This document shows, in pieces, positions 54,729-62,841 of a stretch of 64,000 nucleotides of DNA. How positions within the stretch are numbered: the first letter of the stretch is position 1; every line of letters begins with the position of its first letter. Location of the stretch: the NCBI GenBank assembly GCA_944326525.1, contig CALVEG010000002.1, forward strand, positions 154,688 through 218,687. Direction: 5' to 3'. The DNA is from Candidatus Gastranaerophilales bacterium (GTDB lineage: Bacteria > Cyanobacteriota > Vampirovibrionia > Gastranaerophilales > Gastranaerophilaceae). A program made the translations under genes and the position numbers. Under the pieces are notes generated by a model. It was not told where the DNA came from. It was given only the letters and a program-made list of their open reading frames with translations, and did not search any database.

Positions 54729-56260
54729 CTATTCAAAATCTCCTTAAGATCTTCTTTAGGTGTTGTAACAGGCTTTATTTTATACTTATCAACTAATATA
54801 TTTAAAACATTTGGTGATACAAATGCAGGTAATGTAGGTCCAAGTTTTATATTTTCAATGCCCAAATATAAAAGAGTCAATAAAATACAAACTGCCTTTT
54901 GCTCATACCAAGAAAGAACTAACGATAATGGCAACTCATTTACTGAACAATTGAAAGCTTTAGATAATTCTACTGCAACTTTTATCGCAGAATAAGCATC
55001 GTTACACTGTCCCATATCCAATAATCTAGGAATACCATTTATTTCACCTAAATCCAAATCATTAAATCTGTATTTTCCGCAAGCTAATGTGAGAATAATA
55101 GAATCTTTCGGAGCTTGTTTTACAAAATCAGTATAATAATTTCTTCCCGGTCTTGCACCATCACATCCGCCTACCAAGAAAATATGTTTTATATCTCCTG
55201 ATTTGACAGCTTCTATAACTTTGTCAGCTACAGATAGAACTGTACCATGTCCAAATCCGACAGTTAAAGTATCACCGCCATTTATACCAGTCATTTTTTT
55301 ATCTTCTTTATACCCGCCAAGCTCAATCGCTTTTTCTATTACAGGAGTAAAATCTTTATCTTCTCCAATATGTACCATATCAGGATATTCAACAACTGAG
55401 GTTGTAAATACTCTATCTTTATAGCTGTCTTTCACAGGCATAATACAATTTGTTGTAAATAAAATTGCAGCAGGGACATTATCAAATTCTTTCTGCTGGT
55501 TTTGCCAAGCTGTACCGAAATTACCTTTTAGATGAGGATATTTATTTAATTCAGGATAAGCATGGCAAGGTAACATTTCTCCATGTGTATAAATATTTAC
55601 ACCCTTATCTTTTGTCTGTTCAAGAAACAAGCTCAAATCTCGCAAATCGTGACCTGTTACAATAATAAAAGGACCTTTTTCAATATTTGTTGTAACTTTT
55701 CTAGGTGCAGGAGTTCCGTAAGTTTCAGTGTTTGCCTTATCTAAAAGCTCCATACATTTTAAATTTATTTCACCTGTTTTCAAAACTAAATTTAACAACC
55801 CATCTGCTGATAAATCTTTTGAAATTTCCTGTAATGCTTCATAAAAGAAATTGTCAACATCTGCATCTTTATATCCTAAAACTCTTGCATGATGTGCGTA
55901 TGCTGCCATACCTTTTAAGCCGAATAATATCAATGATTTTAAACTTCTAATATCTTCATTACAATCCCAAACAGTTCTTATATCAAACTTAGAATCACAA
56001 TGAATATTTTTTTGAACTTTTTCTATAAAATATTCAATAGATTTATCATCAAAATTTACATTTGTGATTGTTGTAAACAATCCATCAATTAAAAGTTCGG
56101 TATTTATATCATTTTTCTCAGCACAACTTGCAAGCTCGATTAATTTACTCGTAAGTTCATCTTGTAAATTTGATGTATCAGCTTTCTTACCGCACACACC
56201 TTGTACTGTACAACCTTTTCCCTGAGCAGTTTGCTCACATTGGAAACAAAACATATTCAT
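54725..56260 (-). CDS. hcp: Hydroxylamine reductase / hybrid cluster protein
   Basis: 511 residues. The N-terminal MFCFQCEQTAQGKGC holds the cysteines of the first iron-sulfur cluster. Hybrid-cluster ligands are in VGGCDGARPGRNYY, LACGKYRFN and DMGQCNDAYSA. Hcp reduces NO or hydroxylamine and participates in protein S-nitrosylation in E. coli. GGAGAAAATT precedes the ATG. Nine bases downstream of the Rrf2 gene, so all three genes (Rrf2, hcp, cupin) are one operon. Confidence 0.96.
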   Translation of the reverse strand: MNMFCFQCEQTAQGKGCTVQGVCGKKADTSNLQDELTSKLIELASCAEKNDINTELLIDGLFTTITNVNFDDKSIEYFIEKVQKNIHCDSKFDIRTVWDCNEDIRSLKSLILFGLKGMAAYAHHARVLGYKDADVDNFFYEALQEISKDLSADGLLNLVLKTGEINLKCMELLDKANTETYGTPAPRKVTTNIEKGPFIIVTGHDLRDLSLFLEQTKDKGVNIYTHGEMLPCHAYPELNKYPHLKGNFGTAWQNQQKEFDNVPAAILFTTNCIMPVKDSYKDRVFTTSVVEYPDMVHIGEDKDFTPVIEKAIELGGYKEDKKMTGINGGDTLTVGFGHGTVLSVADKVIEAVKSGDIKHIFLVGGCDGARPGRNYYTDFVKQAPKDSIILTLACGKYRFNDLDLGEINGIPRLLDMGQCNDAYSAIKVAVELSKAFNCSVNELPLSLVLSWYEQKAVCILLTLLYLGIENIKLGPTLPAFVSPNVLNILVDKYKIKPVTTPKEDLKEILNR

Positions 56261-56269
56261 AATTTTCTC

Positions 56270-56665
56270 CTACAATTTTAAATTACTAATACTGTTATTT
56301 TTCATAAATTCTTCAAACGTATTATTGATTGAAGAAATAAGCGGTTTCATAATACAGCAACAAGATGTTATATGTCTTGATGAGAACAGGCAATCTTTAC
56401 GGATATATTTCCCTTCAATAGCTTCATAAATGTCCATAAGACTTGAATTTTCTTTTCCTTTAACAATGCAAAAACCACCTTTAGGACCCTTGACGGAAGC
56501 TAAAAAACCACTTTTTACGAGTCTTTGCAAAACTTTAGACAAATGATTTTCCGAGATTGAAAAAACTTTTGCAATCTCTTTTAATGGAACAATTTCACCT
56601 TTTCGATTTGCAATATAAATCATTACATGTAGACCTATTGCTGTCGCTTCTGAAATATTAATCAT
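56270..56665 (-). CDS. Rrf2-family transcriptional regulator (NsrR-like)
   Basis: 131 residues: an N-terminal winged helix (LKEIAKVFSISENHLSKVLQRL), the wing VKGPKGGFCIVKG, then Cys residues in DCLFSSRHITSCCC suitable for an iron-sulfur cluster. In NsrR these ligands sense NO. As first gene of the operon with hcp it probably represses its own promoter and releases under nitrosative stress. The promoter shows a repeated element between -35 and -10. Confidence 0.9.
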   Translation of the reverse strand: MINISEATAIGLHVMIYIANRKGEIVPLKEIAKVFSISENHLSKVLQRLVKSGFLASVKGPKGGFCIVKGKENSSLMDIYEAIEGKYIRKDCLFSSRHITSCCCIMKPLISSINNTFEEFMKNNSISNLKL

Positions 56666-56686
56666 ATCAATCCTTTCTATTTTAGC

Positions 56687-56715
56687 ATATTAATACCAAA
56701 ATACCAATTAGTCAA
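56687..56715 (-). promoter_or_regulatory. Promoter and candidate operator of Rrf2-hcp-cupin
   Basis: On the minus strand TTGACT (56710-56715) and TAATAT (56687-56692) are 17 bases apart. Two direct TTGGTAT repeats (complements of 56693-56699 and 56701-56707) fill the spacer, the position expected for a repressor site. Confidence 0.6.
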
Positions 56716-56742
56716 TAGACTGAATTCTTACTTTGAATATAT

Positions 56743-56781
56743 AATAAAAAAAACCTTCGATTTAATTAAAAAACGAAGGTT
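56743..56781 (-). terminator. Terminator after the QueD-like gene
   Basis: AACCTTCG pairs with CGAAGGTT; on the minus strand a run of eight Ts follows. Confidence 0.85.
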
Positions 56782-56788
56782 CAAATGA

Positions 56789-57358
56789 TTATTTATTTTT
56801 TCTGTAACCACATTTTGTGCAAACTCCTTCAGGAGTCAGGGCAATACCGCAAAGCGGACAACGATCAATTGTTTTTGTAACTTTGTATTCTTCTGATGCT
56901 GTATTATCACCGCTTACAAAGGTTATTTTGGCAATATTTAATTTGTCTTTCAAAAGGTCATAGACAATTTTTATCATACCTTCTACAGTCATTGTCTCTT
57001 TTGTAACAACAATCCTGCAGTCAGGATAAGCCGTTGCAAGTTCTGTTTTAAACACTTCACCTTTCATAGTATTTTGCGGAGCACCATTTTTAATACCCTG
57101 TTTTTCATAAACCTCTAAGATTGCCGGCAAAAGCGGATCATCCTCACGCAAAATCGTAGCGTGGTCAAAATTTTTCAAAACATTCCACGCGGTCTTTTTG
57201 ATTTCATTGCAAGGAAAAACCATATTTACGCCGGGATTAATACTGTCTTCAACCTCTATAGTCAAAGTCCCTGTATGACCATGTAAATACTGAGCTTCGC
57301 CTTTAAATCCGTAAAATCTGTGTGCATACTGCAAGTCAAAAGTTGTAATTGATTTCAT
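56789..57358 (-). CDS. 6-carboxytetrahydropterin synthase-like protein with C-terminal zinc ribbon
   Basis: 189 residues. Residues 1 to about 160 have the PTPS/QueD T-fold: YAHRF (first zinc His), YLHGHTG (next two), and an FDHATILRE block. The Cys usually four residues before HGH is Ala here (GEAQYLHGH), so the standard QueD catalytic residue is missing. The C-terminus adds a zinc ribbon, CPLCG plus CTKCG, not usual for QueD. Encoded downstream of a DsrE-like gene, gap 24 bases. No other queuosine genes are in the window. Confidence 0.85.
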   Translation of the reverse strand: MKSITTFDLQYAHRFYGFKGEAQYLHGHTGTLTIEVEDSINPGVNMVFPCNEIKKTAWNVLKNFDHATILREDDPLLPAILEVYEKQGIKNGAPQNTMKGEVFKTELATAYPDCRIVVTKETMTVEGMIKIVYDLLKDKLNIAKITFVSGDNTASEEYKVTKTIDRCPLCGIALTPEGVCTKCGYRKNK

Positions 57359-57382
57359 AATTTTCCTCCTTTTTTTATAGTT

Positions 57383-57982
57383 TTATATAAATAAATTGGA
57401 ATTTGAATTACTACTCTCGGCTATATATTTTGCCACTCCGCCGATTTCTACACCGTCAATAAGTTCTTCTTTTTTAATACCCATTACATCCATGCTCATC
57501 TGACAGGCAATAAATTTAACACCATTTGCTTGAGCTTGATTAATTAATTCTTTTAAAGTTGAAATATTTTTATTTTTCATAACCCATTTCATCATCATAG
57601 AACCAACTCCGCCCATATTCATCTTTGAAAGGGTTAATTTATCAGCACTTTTCGGCATCATAAATCCAAACATCTTATCGATAAATGATTTTTTAACGGT
57701 TACGTTTTCTTTTCTTAAAATATTTAAGCCCCAGAAGGTGAAAAATAAGGTAACATCATGCCCGCTTGCTTTTGCACCGTTAGCAATAATAAAAGCAGCA
57801 AGAGCTTTATCTAAATCATTTGAAAAAACAACTATTGTTTGAGCTTTTTTAGATTGGATTTGATTATTTTGGTTTTGAGCAAATGCTTGACCTTTTTGAA
57901 TTGCTAATCTTAATGAACGGTTACTTTTTAACCCTTTTAATTCTGCTATTTTATTAATATCTATATATTCTTCGTTTTTCAT
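57383..57982 (-). CDS. DsrE/DrsH-like sulfur-relay family protein
   Basis: About 199 residues from the ATG at 57982 (a GTG lies three codons earlier). The N-terminal 45 residues are helical and polar. The core has IVVFSNDLDKALAAFIIANG, then VTLFFTFWGLNILRK, a Met-rich loop, and FIACQMSMDVMGI with the conserved Cys of the DsrE/DrsH family, known from polysulfide or CoA-disulfide reductase associated proteins. Preceded by a large hairpin at the boundary with accessory DNA. Confidence 0.87.
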   Translation of the reverse strand: MKNEEYIDINKIAELKGLKSNRSLRLAIQKGQAFAQNQNNQIQSKKAQTIVVFSNDLDKALAAFIIANGAKASGHDVTLFFTFWGLNILRKENVTVKKSFIDKMFGFMMPKSADKLTLSKMNMGGVGSMMMKWVMKNKNISTLKELINQAQANGVKFIACQMSMDVMGIKKEELIDGVEIGGVAKYIAESSNSNSNLFI

Positions 57983-57988
57983 CGCAGA

Positions 57989-58041
57989 CACACATTAGCT
58001 CGGAATTAAATGTATTGGAACATCACTTCCGAGCTTTGTGT
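57989..58041. other. Large imperfect inverted repeat at core/accessory boundary
   Basis: AGCTCGGAA (57997-58005) and TTCCGAGCT (58027-58035) are perfect 9-base arms. ACACA and TGTGT extend them with a small internal loop. The structure spans the stop codon of the truncated ATPase and lies just upstream of the DsrE gene. Confidence 0.65.
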
Positions 58042-58431
58042 CATTTTCGTATCAATGTCTTCATTAAATGAGCATTCAAATTTTATTCCAAAAATTGCTT
58101 TTGCATTTCTACTATTTTCTCCAAAAAAATATTCAGTATTTTTTTCTGTTGGATCCAGTTCTAAATCTAGCTCAATTTCAATTTTGGGTAATGTTTCTAG
58201 AGAAGGATTGCCATTAAAAATATCCATTTGAGTTTTATTAAATAAATCTTTTAAAATGGATTTATCAGCATTTTTGTACATTTGGTTTAGTACAATTTTG
58301 ATAGCCTCTAAAATAGTACTCTTACCAGCTTCATTTTCTCCCACAAGAATATTCATATGTTCATTAAAATGAACTGTAATTTCATCAAATTTCTTAAAGC
58401 CTTTTATGTATAAAGATTTTATATATCTCAT
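58006..58431 (-). pseudogene. Truncated AAA/OLD-like ATPase
   Basis: 141 residues. The N-terminus is that of SMC/RecF/OLD-type ATPases: IKGFKKFDEITVHFNEHMNILVG, Walker A GENEAGKST at 31-39, then LEAIKIVL. No Walker B, signature or nuclease domain follows: the frame stops at 58006 inside a hairpin, where a full OLD-like protein would continue for several hundred residues. Likely a remnant cut at the element boundary. Same strand as the DGQHR gene, 24 bases downstream of it. Confidence 0.75.
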
Positions 58432-58455
58432 TTTAAATCCTTTATTTCAACCATA

Positions 58456-59748
58456 TTAATTTGATTGCTTTAAATCATCATATGATATTTGTCCACTAAG
58501 ATATTTATAAAATTTACTCATCCCACCATCACCACGAGGGAAAATACCTTTTGAAGAATCAAAATCTTCATCTAATATCTCAAATTTCTTAAATAAATTT
58601 TCAAATTCTTCAACGGAAGGTATCCCTTTATTTTCTTTTGAAACTAGTTCTGGATATTTGTCTCGTAAAAATCGAATAAGTGCTCTAAAACAATTATTTT
58701 TAGGCAACAATGAATTCTCAACATCATCCCACGCATTTGGCCATTTTTTCTTTATTGCTGAATAATAGTTCCATATTATATCAAGCATTTCTCCATCTTT
58801 TTCTTGTTCAAAGAAATCTCTAAAAATAAATTTTGCTTTCTCACTATTTGAATATATCTCAATCTCGCCTTTTTTAAAAAGTCTTTGTCTGTTTAATATA
58901 TCACGATCTTTTTCAGGATTTTTTGAAATCAAAGATATCAATGCCTCGACAAAAGTTGCTTGTGTCAATGGTTCAATATAATTTCGACCTTCTGTTTTAC
59001 ATCCTAACATCTTTATTCTTTCATAAAATGGTGATTGCATAGATTGGTCAAGCAATTTAGCAATATTGTGACAAACTCTTTGAGGACTTCTAGATTTGGA
59101 ATATTCTTCAAGATTATAAACCAAACTTTTATTCACTTTGGTCTGAGCGAGATTTACTATTCCAAATAACTTTGCCTGTTCATGAATATCATAACCAATA
59201 AATATTGAAACATTTAATTCAAAATTTTCTAGTCTTTCTAATAATTCCTTATTATTTTCATCATCAAATAATGTTAATTGATTACCTTGTAAAGAATTAA
59301 TGGCATATGCTAAGCCAGCTAAACGATGCTGACCATCTAAAATTTTTGCAATTCCACCCTTTAAATAATTATCTTTATAGGAGTTATTAATTATTTGATT
59401 ATCAATTTTTAATTTAATATCATCATCAGAGAAATCTTTTAATTTTAAATGTAAACCAGTTTCATCTTTTATAATTTCGGCACAGTCTTCCGTAACAGCA
59501 AGAAGTATTGAAGTTGGAAAAGCTGAATCTCTGTTTTTAACATATTCGGCAATTTTTTTTACCCTAGATTCATCTAATCTCCTTTGTATTCCTAAGTAAC
59601 TAGCCCGACAGTCTCCTTCTTTTTCCATTCGCATTCTATCAACAGAAGATATTTCCAATAAGTCTTTAGTCTTTATGCTTGCAATATAATAAGAACCAAC
59701 CCGTTGCCTTATTTCAATAATATCAAGCAATAATTCAAAATTACTCAT
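58456..59748 (-). CDS. DGQHR-domain protein (DndB-like)
   Basis: 430 residues. The diagnostic DGQHR is at 138-142 (ILDGQHRLAGL). The N-terminus (GSYYIASIKTKDLLEIS) and the NLAQTKVNKSLVYNL segment fit DGQHR proteins, which include DndB and occur in DNA-modification and defence islands; no enzymatic role is established for most of them. It overlaps the preceding membrane gene by 8 bases and leads into the truncated ATPase, so it probably belonged to a three-gene system. Confidence 0.87.
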   Translation of the reverse strand: MSNFELLLDIIEIRQRVGSYYIASIKTKDLLEISSVDRMRMEKEGDCRASYLGIQRRLDESRVKKIAEYVKNRDSAFPTSILLAVTEDCAEIIKDETGLHLKLKDFSDDDIKLKIDNQIINNSYKDNYLKGGIAKILDGQHRLAGLAYAINSLQGNQLTLFDDENNKELLERLENFELNVSIFIGYDIHEQAKLFGIVNLAQTKVNKSLVYNLEEYSKSRSPQRVCHNIAKLLDQSMQSPFYERIKMLGCKTEGRNYIEPLTQATFVEALISLISKNPEKDRDILNRQRLFKKGEIEIYSNSEKAKFIFRDFFEQEKDGEMLDIIWNYYSAIKKKWPNAWDDVENSLLPKNNCFRALIRFLRDKYPELVSKENKGIPSVEEFENLFKKFEILDEDFDSSKGIFPRGDGGMSKFYKYLSGQISYDDLKQSN

Positions 59749-60094
59749 TATTATGTTCCTCCTGTTGTATGTTTTTTGAATATTTTTTCATAGATTCCTG
59801 CTCTTTTATATCTATATAAAATACATCTCCTAAATTTTTCTTTTCATCTCTATAAGTTCCATAAAACAATAAAAAAGATGAAAATATAAATAAACTTACA
59901 ACTATAATAAAGGCAGAAGTATAGATTCCATTTTGAATTAATGGACATTCAAATATTATAGATATAACAAACAATACTAAAACTATTATGGAAATAATTA
60001 AATGAAAACCTTTATGTAGCATTTTATATTCTTGCTCTTTAATAATCCCTATTAATCCCGGAATTATTAAAGAATATATAAATGACATCCCCAA
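59741..60094 (-). CDS. Membrane protein, probably frameshifted at its 5' end
   Basis: Visible product about 115 residues (ATG at 60088 or TTG at 60094) with three hydrophobic segments (SFIYSLIIPGLIGII, HLIISIIVLVLFVISII, TSAFIIVVSLFIFSSFLLF) and a charged C-terminus. The frame stays open upstream to about 60190 without an ATG. Another frame begins with an ATG at 60264 and encodes a basic helix plus a membrane segment, so a slip in the A6 run at 60144-60149 would join the two. Translationally coupled to the DGQHR gene. Confidence 0.65.
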   Translation of the reverse strand: MGMSFIYSLIIPGLIGIIKEQEYKMLHKGFHLIISIIVLVLFVISIIFECPLIQNGIYTSAFIIVVSLFIFSSFLLFYGTYRDEKKNLGDVFYIDIKEQESMKKYSKNIQQEEHNNE

Positions 60095-60132
60095 TGCAAA
60101 TGTAATACCTGTAAAATAACTTTCATTTCTTA

Positions 60133-60264
60133 TTAAGTTACATAAAAAACGATTAGTAATGGTAACAAAGAGAGAAAAATTGAAATAAGAGTTATAAATA
60201 GTGCTTTATAACAAATTTTACAACTTTTCAAATATTCAATCAATTTTAAAAATTGCAACTTCAT
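60133..60264 (-). pseudogene. N-terminal fragment of the frameshifted membrane protein
   Basis: 43 residues starting MKLQFLKLIEYLKSC, with the membrane segment ALFITLISIFLSLLPLLIVF, stopping at 60133. It ends just after the T-run that separates it from the frame of the downstream fragment. The rest of 60265-60360 is the divergent promoter region toward the methyltransferase. Confidence 0.5.
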
Positions 60265-60360
60265 TTGAAAATTCTAGCATAAAAGTTTTATATAAGGATT
60301 CTTTGTAAATTAATGTTTATAAATTAGTACACAATATCATCTTTAGAATATAATTAACTC

Positions 60361-61119
60361 ATGCAAAAGGTCTATGAAAAGGATGATATAACTTTATTTC
60401 AAGGTGATTGTATTGAAATTCTAAACAAAGCAGCTCCAGAATCTATTGATATGATTTTTGCCGATCCCCCGTATATGTTATCTAACGGTGGAATTACTTG
60501 TCATGCAGGAAAGGTCGTTTCAGTTAATAAAGGAAAGTGGGATGAGAGTAAAGGGATTAATGAGGATTTTGAATTCCACAACAAATGGATACAAGCCTGC
60601 AAAAGAGTTTTGAAACCTAACGGAACAATATGGATTTCAGGAACTTATCATTCTATTTATGCTTGTGGTTTTGCCTTACAAAAAAACGGATTTAAAATTT
60701 TAAATGATATTTGTTGGTTTAAGCCAAATGCTTCGCCGAATATGTCTTGCAGGTATTTTACAGCAAGCCATGAAACACTTTTGTGGGCAAAAATCGATAA
60801 TAAGGAAAGACATACATTCAATTATGAGCTTATAAAAAATGGTAATTGGAATGAAGATTTTATTAAAAAAACGGAAAAACAAATGCGTTCAGTTTGGGCA
60901 ATAGGAACTCCTAAAAATTATGAAAAAGAATTTGGTAAACATCCAACACAAAAACCTTTAGAATTGTTAAGGCGTATAATCCTTGCATCAACGAATGTTG
61001 GTGATTTGATTCTTGATCCTTTTACAGGAAGCTCAACAACTGGTATAATGGCTTTAGAATTAAATAGAAAATTTATTGGTATAGACTTGGAAAAAGAATA
61101 TTTAGACAAAGTTGCTTAA
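60361..61119 (+). CDS. DpnA-like (M2.DpnII-type) DNA adenine methyltransferase
   Basis: 252 residues. The catalytic DPPY is at 35-38 (MIFADPPYMLSNGG) and the SAM-binding DPFTGSSTTG lies near the C-terminus, the beta-class order. VSVNKGKWD, PNGTIWISGT, SCRYFTASHETLLWAK and KHPTQKP match what I remember of S. pneumoniae DpnA, which methylates adenine in GATC, including single-stranded DNA. No DpnM-type enzyme is adjacent. The C-terminus is slightly short. Two bases before the DpnI-like gene. GATC sites occur within this gene (for example near 60461 and 61014). Confidence 0.9.
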   Translation: MQKVYEKDDITLFQGDCIEILNKAAPESIDMIFADPPYMLSNGGITCHAGKVVSVNKGKWDESKGINEDFEFHNKWIQACKRVLKPNGTIWISGTYHSIYACGFALQKNGFKILNDICWFKPNASPNMSCRYFTASHETLLWAKIDNKERHTFNYELIKNGNWNEDFIKKTEKQMRSVWAIGTPKNYEKEFGKHPTQKPLELLRRIILASTNVGDLILDPFTGSSTTGIMALELNRKFIGIDLEKEYLDKVA

Positions 61120-61121
61120 GT

Positions 61122-61886
61122 ATGAATTTATTTTTTAATACAAATTTAGCAGAAGAATATCACTCAAATTCTCAGAAAATCAGAGTAATGAGTGAAAATT
61201 GGGTAAATGATAATGTTTATTGCGTAAGGTGTGGTAACAAATTATCTCATTTTGAGAATAATAAACCTGTTGGGGATTTCTATTGCGAAAAATGTAAAGA
61301 AGAATTTGAATTAAAGAGTAACAAGTCAAAACTAGGCAAAAAAATAGTTGATGGTGCTTATGAAACAATGATAGATAAAATTAGAAATGGTGACGTACCT
61401 AATTTTTTCTACTTGAATTATGATTTAAAAACTTATTCTGTTAATAATTTAATAATCATTCCTAAACATTATTTCACTGAAAGTATTATTCTAAAAAGAC
61501 CTCCACTACCTGAAACAGCACGTAGAGCAGGATGGATTGGTTGTAATATTGATGTTTCATCAATACCATCATCAGGAAAACTATACTTAATTTCTAATCG
61601 ACAAGTTGTTGATAAACAAGTGGTTATTTCTAATTTTAATAAAATGTTATTTTTAAGAAGTCAAAAGAATGAACTAAAAGGATGGTTATTGGATATAATG
61701 AAATGTATTGATTTGTTAAATAAGAAAAATTTCACATTGGATGAAATATATTCTTTTGAAAATTTCCTAAAATTAAAACATCCTAATAATAACAATATTA
61801 GAGCAAAAATAAGACAGCAGTTACAATTTTTAAGAGATTATGGTTATTTAATATTTACTAAACGAGGAGAATATACTTTAGCATGA
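61122..61886 (+). CDS. dpnC: DpnI-like methyl-directed restriction endonuclease
   Basis: 254 residues, exactly the length of R.DpnI as I remember it. The N-terminus (FFNTNLAEEYHSNSQKIRV) and the PD-(D/E)xK site D52, E63, K65 (GDFYCEKCKEEFELK) align with DpnI D53/E64/K66. Zinc cysteines 34, 37, 55 and 58 are present. The C-terminal methyl-reading winged helix includes ARRAGWIGCNID and KIRQQLQFLRDYG. DpnI cuts GATC only when adenine is methylated. Nothing looks inactivated. The downstream small gene overlaps its end by four bases. Confidence 0.95.
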   Translation: MNLFFNTNLAEEYHSNSQKIRVMSENWVNDNVYCVRCGNKLSHFENNKPVGDFYCEKCKEEFELKSNKSKLGKKIVDGAYETMIDKIRNGDVPNFFYLNYDLKTYSVNNLIIIPKHYFTESIILKRPPLPETARRAGWIGCNIDVSSIPSSGKLYLISNRQVVDKQVVISNFNKMLFLRSQKNELKGWLLDIMKCIDLLNKKNFTLDEIYSFENFLKLKHPNNNNIRAKIRQQLQFLRDYGYLIFTKRGEYTLA

Positions 61887-62092
61887 AAACATTTATGTTT
61901 TATACGCGTGATGGCTTTACGCAAGATATAAATAACAAGGATATTGATAATATGCAAATTTTAGGGTTTGTTCAAGGGAAAGATACGACATCTGCATATA
62001 AAAATTTTAGAAAAATTTTCAATCAAAATAATGAATTCTGTTTTAATGAAATAATTGTTCAAGAAGTTATTGGAAAACCAACATATTTATAA
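61883..62092 (+). CDS. Small protein co-encoded with the DpnI-like nuclease
   Basis: 69 residues beginning MKTFMFYTRDGFTQDI; start overlaps the DpnI stop by four bases, so it is translationally coupled. It looks like a small alpha/beta protein with no known domain. S. pneumoniae DpnI strains carry a small dpnD gene after dpnC, and this gene occupies that position, but I cannot confirm homology. Confidence 0.75.
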   Translation: MKTFMFYTRDGFTQDINNKDIDNMQILGFVQGKDTTSAYKNFRKIFNQNNEFCFNEIIVQEVIGKPTYL

Positions 62093-62757
62093 CTTTAAAA
62101 TGTATTCCTTTGCTTATAACTGTAAGAGCTAATGAAATTTATACAATAGATAAGGATGGGGAATATAATTTTTCATTCAAAAAAATGAATTATTCTATTG
62201 AAGAATACAAAATGTTTATGAAAAAAACAAAGCTTTTTGACTTGCTACAAAACCATATTGTAAATAATTTAGTAGATTATGCAACAGGTGTTGAAACAGG
62301 TTTAGATTCTAATGCTCGTAAAAATCGTGGCGGGCATTTAATGGAAAATCTTGTTGAAAGTTATATTCAAAAAGCAGGTTTTGTTAAGGGGCAAAATTAC
62401 TTTAAAGAAATGTATATCCATGAAATTGAGCAAAAATGGAATGTAAATTTATCAGCGATTTCTAATCAAGGTAAAATGGAAAAACGTTTTGATTTTGTAA
62501 TTAAAACAGATAAACAAATTTATGTAATTGAAACCAATTTCTATGCTAGTGGAGGCTCAAAGTTAAATGAAACAGCAAGAAGTTATAAAACACTAGCTCA
62601 AGAAGCAGCAACAATAGATGGGGTAACATTTATCTGGTTCACTGATGGTTGCGGTTGGAATAGTGCAAGAAACAATCTTGAAGAAACTTTTGATGTTTTA
62701 GATACTGTTTATAATATTCAGGATCTAGAAAATTGTATATTAAAAAGAATTAAATAA
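62092..62757 (+). pseudogene. 5'-truncated DpnII-like restriction endonuclease
   Basis: About 215-222 residues matching R.DpnII (288 residues as I remember it) from roughly residue 76 to the end: LKCIPLLI, NYSIEEYKMFMKKTKLFDLLQNH, GVETGLDSNARKNR, KRFDFVIKTDKQIYVIETNFY and GGSKLNETARSYK. The first 70 or so residues are absent. DpnII similarity begins abruptly at about 62092, exactly where the preceding small gene ends, and no ATG or SD serves it (only a TTG at 62110). It is either a remnant or an N-terminally shortened protein. The catalytic D-x-E core remains. Confidence 0.8.
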
Positions 62758-62841
62758 GTATAATTTAATATTATAATTTGTCCAAACTTGATTTTTTATT
62801 ATTCTTAAGTGATGAATACGACACCTAAAAAAGGAGGTCGT

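Noticed and set aside
60095..60360. A dpnM methylase upstream of the Dpn locus
   Set aside because: No reading frame of sufficient length or motif exists there; only the frameshifted membrane-gene fragment and a promoter region.
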